Source: Spirochaetales bacterium (GTDB lineage Bacteria; Spirochaetota; Spirochaetia; Sphaerochaetales; Sphaerochaetaceae). Taken from it: a DNA stretch of 9,183 nucleotides. The notes below the pieces were generated by a model, which searched no databases, was not told the origin of the DNA, and worked only from the letters and a program-made list of their open reading frames with translations. Where the stretch lies: contig JAAYQY010000300.1 in NCBI GenBank assembly GCA_012519125.1, forward strand, positions 1-9,183, read 5' to 3'. Position 1 is the stretch's first letter; each line of letters begins with the position of its first letter. Of this stretch, positions 6,089-9,183 are shown one piece after another. The position numbers and the translations under genes were made by a program.

Positions 6089-7061
6089 CCTCATAGGCCG
6101 GTATGTAGAAGAAACTGTGCGTCATCTCAGCCTCAAAGAGAGGGCTGAGTTAGCAAAAGAACTGGAGGCAAATATCCAGGATATGATTGGAGGTGATGAC
6201 AGTGAGCAGCATGTCGAGCAGGTTTTGCTCGATATGGGTTCTCCCTCCGTTCTGGCCAAACAGTATCGGGGCAAGGAGCGCTATCTCATCGGACCCGAAA
6301 CCTTTGATTTCTACTGGATGGTGTTGAAACTGGTCTGCCTGGTAGTAGGCATCGTAACGGTGGTCATCACCCTGATCTCCCTCTTCTTTACAGAGAGCCC
6401 GGTAGGGATAGGAACCATGATTGCCAAACCGATCGCATCCCTCTTCAGTGCCCTTTCGGGAGCCTTTTTGTGGGTCACCATCACCTTTGCGATCATGGAC
6501 TACTATCAGGTCAATGCCACCTTGGAAAGTTGGGATGCGAAGGCCTTGCACGACCTGGAAGAAGCTCCTACACGCCTGATAAAGAAGAGCGACAGCATAG
6601 CGGACTTGGTCGGCCTTTCGGTCTTCTTCCTCTTGCTTGCCGTCCTGTTCAACAGGCCCGAACTCATCGCACTCTATAGAAAAGATGCTGCACCAGTACC
6701 GCTTTTCATCGGTCAAGCACTCAGACCCTATGTCATTGGGTGGATGGCCACCGTCATCTTGTCCTTCATCGTTTCGGCACTCAAATGGTTCAAAGGCAAG
6801 TGGACCTCCACCCTCTTTGTCCTGAGCGCTTCGGTGGACCTGCTGGGAATCATCTACTTCATCTTCGTAGCGACCCGATGGAAGCTCTACAACCCTGCAT
6901 TCCTGACGATTTTCCCCGGTTCCATGACACGGTGGCAGATCATCATCAAGGCTGCATCGGTCGTACTACTGATTCTTACGTTGATCGGCAACGGAGATGA
7001 CGCCTATACCGTCTTCAGGAGAACGAGACCCGACGAAGCTGGTCCAGCACGTCAACGGTAA
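6081..7061 (+). CDS. HAAS-domain membrane protein, PadR partner
   Basis: The 326-aa protein begins with an alpha-helical HAAS-type domain (about 1-65): a YVEETVRHLSLKERAELAKELEANIQDMI helix pair followed by VLLDMGSPSVLAKQYRG, the usual LG-P-LA turn. Six hydrophobic segments follow at roughly 78-103, 112-140, 174-192, 213-236, 243-265 and 286-303. HAAS (HTH-associated alpha-helical signalling) domains are typically encoded next to PadR regulators and are thought to sense or transmit a membrane or ligand signal to them; the biochemical role is not established. The start ATG overlaps the padR stop, with GGAGG at 6070-6074 placed 6 nt upstream. The membrane region matches no transporter I recognise. 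The 3' end overlaps the converging DUF4954 gene by 47 bp, and the last 15 residues or so (RRTRPDEAGPARQR) are basic and unlike the rest. Confidence 0.85.
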   Translation: MSDLIGRYVEETVRHLSLKERAELAKELEANIQDMIGGDDSEQHVEQVLLDMGSPSVLAKQYRGKERYLIGPETFDFYWMVLKLVCLVVGIVTVVITLISLFFTESPVGIGTMIAKPIASLFSALSGAFLWVTITFAIMDYYQVNATLESWDAKALHDLEEAPTRLIKKSDSIADLVGLSVFFLLLAVLFNRPELIALYRKDAAPVPLFIGQALRPYVIGWMATVILSFIVSALKWFKGKWTSTLFVLSASVDLLGIIYFIFVATRWKLYNPAFLTIFPGSMTRWQIIIKAASVVLLILTLIGNGDDAYTVFRRTRPDEAGPARQR

Positions 7062-9183
7062 TCTGGTGGGACTCCTGGATGAACGGATTGTCATCCAGGC
7101 TTCCCAGCACGGCATCACGCTCTGCAAGGTTGCGGTAGGTGCTCTCCCGGAAGCGGTTGTTGAAATCCTTCTCCTTGGTCTTGAATACCTGCGTCTCGAT
7201 CTGCACCCGGATCCTGCCCACTTCCTCAACAGCTTGCTCCCATGTTTCCTGTTGCAGTCTCTCGACTGCCAAGGTGCGGCACAACGTGGCTACTGCATGG
7301 CTGCTGCGGTCCATCTCATAGAGAGAGAACCAGGATGCATAGGTGGCATGTACCTCATCCCATGAGGTGATTTCACCCCGTTTGAGGGCCTCTTTCAACA
7401 CTTCGACCCGGAACTCAGGAACCAACTGTCCCCCCACGTTGATCCACGGAAGGGTGACATGCTCCCCAACTTCCTGTAGTTGAGATACGGTGAGGTTCTC
7501 CCTGAGACAGGTTGAAGCGATAGTCTTCACCGCATAGTAAAGAAGCATCTCCTGGTAGGCTTGATAAGCCTCAACCACTTTCAGGACCTCCACCGGCTCA
7601 TTGCTGTTCTCCAAACCCCAGGCGTAGACATGCAGGGAGTACAGCTCTGCAGGTTTTGTGCGCAAGAGCTCCCGTCCCTGGCGGATGAGATCCTTCTCAT
7701 CCTTGGAAGAGGCATGGGCTCGGTTGTAGTTCTGAGCCACCCAAAGACAGAGCAGATCGCACGCCTCGAAGATCTCATTGACCGTATCGGGAGCAAGATA
7801 ATCGGTTTCAATCTGTTGGCGGATCACCTTGCGCTTGTCACGCTTGCGATACTTGTAGCTGTTGCGTTCCAAGGCATAGAGGTTGTACATCCACCAGTAG
7901 GCGGGCATGACCACGCGCCGCCCTTCCTTTGCATCGCTGGAAAGGAGGCTGAAGGGCAAGGGGATGTTCAGCTCATGAGGGTAGTTCCCTTTTGCAATCA
8001 GGACATAGCTGGCGAACTTGCAGTCATACTTGAGGGTACTGGACAAGGCAGGCCAGAAACCCCTTCCCGCTGCCATCTCACCATCGTTGCCTCGGCTGTT
8101 GTGGTTCGAGCCGATGTTAGCCCCGGCAGCCATGTTCGACTGCCCCTTGATGAGGCTGGCGATCAAAAAGGAGTTGTTGTGGTGCTGTTCATGGCCACTG
8201 AAGATCAGATTACTCAACAGTTCACAACAGCTTACCGTGGAGTTATCACCCAAAATGGAGTGGATCAGGCGTGCTCCATACTTGAGGCTGCAGTTGTCCC
8301 CCATGATGAAACGGATGGCCTTGCACCCATAGAAAACACGGGACCCGCTTCCTATGATCCCATTTACCAGTTCCACACCCTCCCCAATCTGTACCGGCTC
8401 AATGAGGGTGGATCGCAAGGTAAGGTTCTTCAGTTTGTTTGCACCTTTGATGTAACACCCCGGCCCAATCCAGACATCCTTGATGGTGTCGCAGGATTTG
8501 ACCACCGACTGCTTGCCCACAAAACCGTAGCGGCCTCGCTTGGTATCCATCGTCCGGTCGGTAATCTCCTCGAAGGCGCGCATCAAGGCCTTGTCATCGC
8601 GATACGTGCCCCACAGGAAGGCATCACTGGTGAGCATGCCGTTGAACGGACGCACCGCTCTTCCTCCGGCCTCATTCATGATGTCGATGGTGACACGCAC
8701 TTCCTCATCCTCACCCTCCTTGAGGGTTCCATTGCCAAACTTGGCATGGTTGGTGGTCTGCATCTCACCAAGCCGATAGAGGATGACATGGTCTTCAACG
8801 ATGTAGTGACTGAGGTACGAACAATCCATGATCGCACAGCTATCGCCGATATCACAGCTGACGATGCGGCTGTTGGAAATTCCCACCGGGACACTGAAGT
8901 CGTGAAAACTGACGATGGATTTCTCCATCCTTCCCAACCGAACCAAGCCGTAGAACTCGGTGTTACGGATCAGCGATGGGTCGAAGGGGTCGCTTACCAG
9001 GACATCACTCCAGCAGGGACTCGAGTTGAGGTTCTCTTCCAACGATGCAATCTCATAGCTGGTTAGGGTCCTGAAGCTGCTGTTGTCCCGTCCCACCTGT
9101 TGGTTGCGCAGGGTATACTCATCCTCTCCTTCCCCAAGGAAGGGAGAACCGATGAAATCGTAACCGAACCTATTCCGGTCGAG
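7015..9183 (-). CDS. DUF4954 beta-helix protein of unknown function, 5' partial
   Basis: A large cytosolic-looking protein, without signal peptide or membrane segments in the visible part. Numbering from the GTG at 9096: a helical LTSYEIASLEEN entry (11-22), then hexapeptide-like beta-helix turns at about 44-110 and 200-335 (for example IGPGCYIKGANKLKNLTL, IGEGVELVNGIIGSGSRV, MGDNCSLKYGARL). Next comes a dense polar block SGHEQHHNNS (300-309), GANIGSNHNSRGNDGE (325-340), AGRGFWPALSS (343-353) and AKGNYPHELNIPLPFSLL (368-385), then a long helical C-terminal region (about 400-690). Left-handed beta-helix folds are common in acyl- and nucleotidyltransferases, but no catalytic signature identifies a reaction here. 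The GTG at 9096 has no convincing Shine-Dalgarno, and the frame stays open another 29 codons to the window edge without a start codon, so the true start probably lies outside. The 3' end overlaps the HAAS gene by 47 bp. Confidence 0.85.
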   Translation of the reverse strand, partial: LDRNRFGYDFIGSPFLGEGEDEYTLRNQQVGRDNSSFRTLTSYEIASLEENLNSSPCWSDVLVSDPFDPSLIRNTEFYGLVRLGRMEKSIVSFHDFSVPVGISNSRIVSCDIGDSCAIMDCSYLSHYIVEDHVILYRLGEMQTTNHAKFGNGTLKEGEDEEVRVTIDIMNEAGGRAVRPFNGMLTSDAFLWGTYRDDKALMRAFEEITDRTMDTKRGRYGFVGKQSVVKSCDTIKDVWIGPGCYIKGANKLKNLTLRSTLIEPVQIGEGVELVNGIIGSGSRVFYGCKAIRFIMGDNCSLKYGARLIHSILGDNSTVSCCELLSNLIFSGHEQHHNNSFLIASLIKGQSNMAAGANIGSNHNSRGNDGEMAAGRGFWPALSSTLKYDCKFASYVLIAKGNYPHELNIPLPFSLLSSDAKEGRRVVMPAYWWMYNLYALERNSYKYRKRDKRKVIRQQIETDYLAPDTVNEIFEACDLLCLWVAQNYNRAHASSKDEKDLIRQGRELLRTKPAELYSLHVYAWGLENSNEPVEVLKVVEAYQAYQEMLLYYAVKTIASTCLRENLTVSQLQEVGEHVTLPWINVGGQLVPEFRVEVLKEALKRGEITSWDEVHATYASWFSLYEMDRSSHAVATLCRTLAVERLQQETWEQAVEEVGRIRVQIETQVFKTKEKDFNNRFRESTYRNLAERDAVLGSLDDNPFIQESHQITVDVLDQLRRVSFS

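Noticed and set aside
7561..9066. A 501-codon open frame on the plus strand opposite the DUF4954 gene
   Set aside because: It is antisense to a gene with clear family motifs, has no recognisable domain, and long antisense frames are common in GC-rich-third-position genes.

Overview
The window looks like chromosomal core DNA from a moderately GC-rich bacterium. A Spirochaetota member of the Sphaerochaeta/Treponema type is my best guess. The reasons are a stand-alone GXGXG glutamate synthase subunit next to a short type I glutamine synthetase, and a DUF4954 protein, a family I associate with Bacteroidetes and spirochaetes. The taxonomy is inference. No phage, IS or CRISPR sequence is visible.

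Left region (1-4150, + strand) is a tightly packed nitrogen/glutamine operon: the 3' end of a glxC-like glutamate synthase subunit, glutamine synthetase, a receiver-like/ANTAR RNA-binding regulator, and CTP synthase (pyrG). Gaps are 16, 11 and 14 nt. The operon makes glutamine and glutamate, carries a likely antitermination regulator, and ends with a glutamine-consuming enzyme. It is followed by tRNA-Ala(CGC) at 4190-4262 and a Rho-independent terminator at 4273-4305.

Middle region (4305-5743): a minus-strand major facilitator transporter of the oxalate/formate antiporter (OFA) type converges on the terminator. Its 275-nt upstream region, shared with a divergent PadR gene, is dense in signals. 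On the minus strand there is a promoter-like pair, a compact structured segment and an intrinsic terminator, together suggesting a short RNA or an attenuated leader. On the plus strand a 27-bp near-perfect palindrome sits inside the PadR promoter, and the PadR gene has no Shine-Dalgarno and appears to be leaderless.

Right region (5744-9183): padR overlaps a gene for a membrane protein with an N-terminal HAAS domain and six predicted membrane spans, the PadR-HAAS two-gene signalling module. That gene converges on, and overlaps by 47 bp, a minus-strand DUF4954 gene encoding a large left-handed beta-helix protein of unknown function. The DUF4954 frame runs open off the right edge. The least explained items are the minus-strand RNA candidate at 5561-5643, the PadR palindrome with its leaderless start, and the regulator encoded between glutamine synthetase and pyrG.
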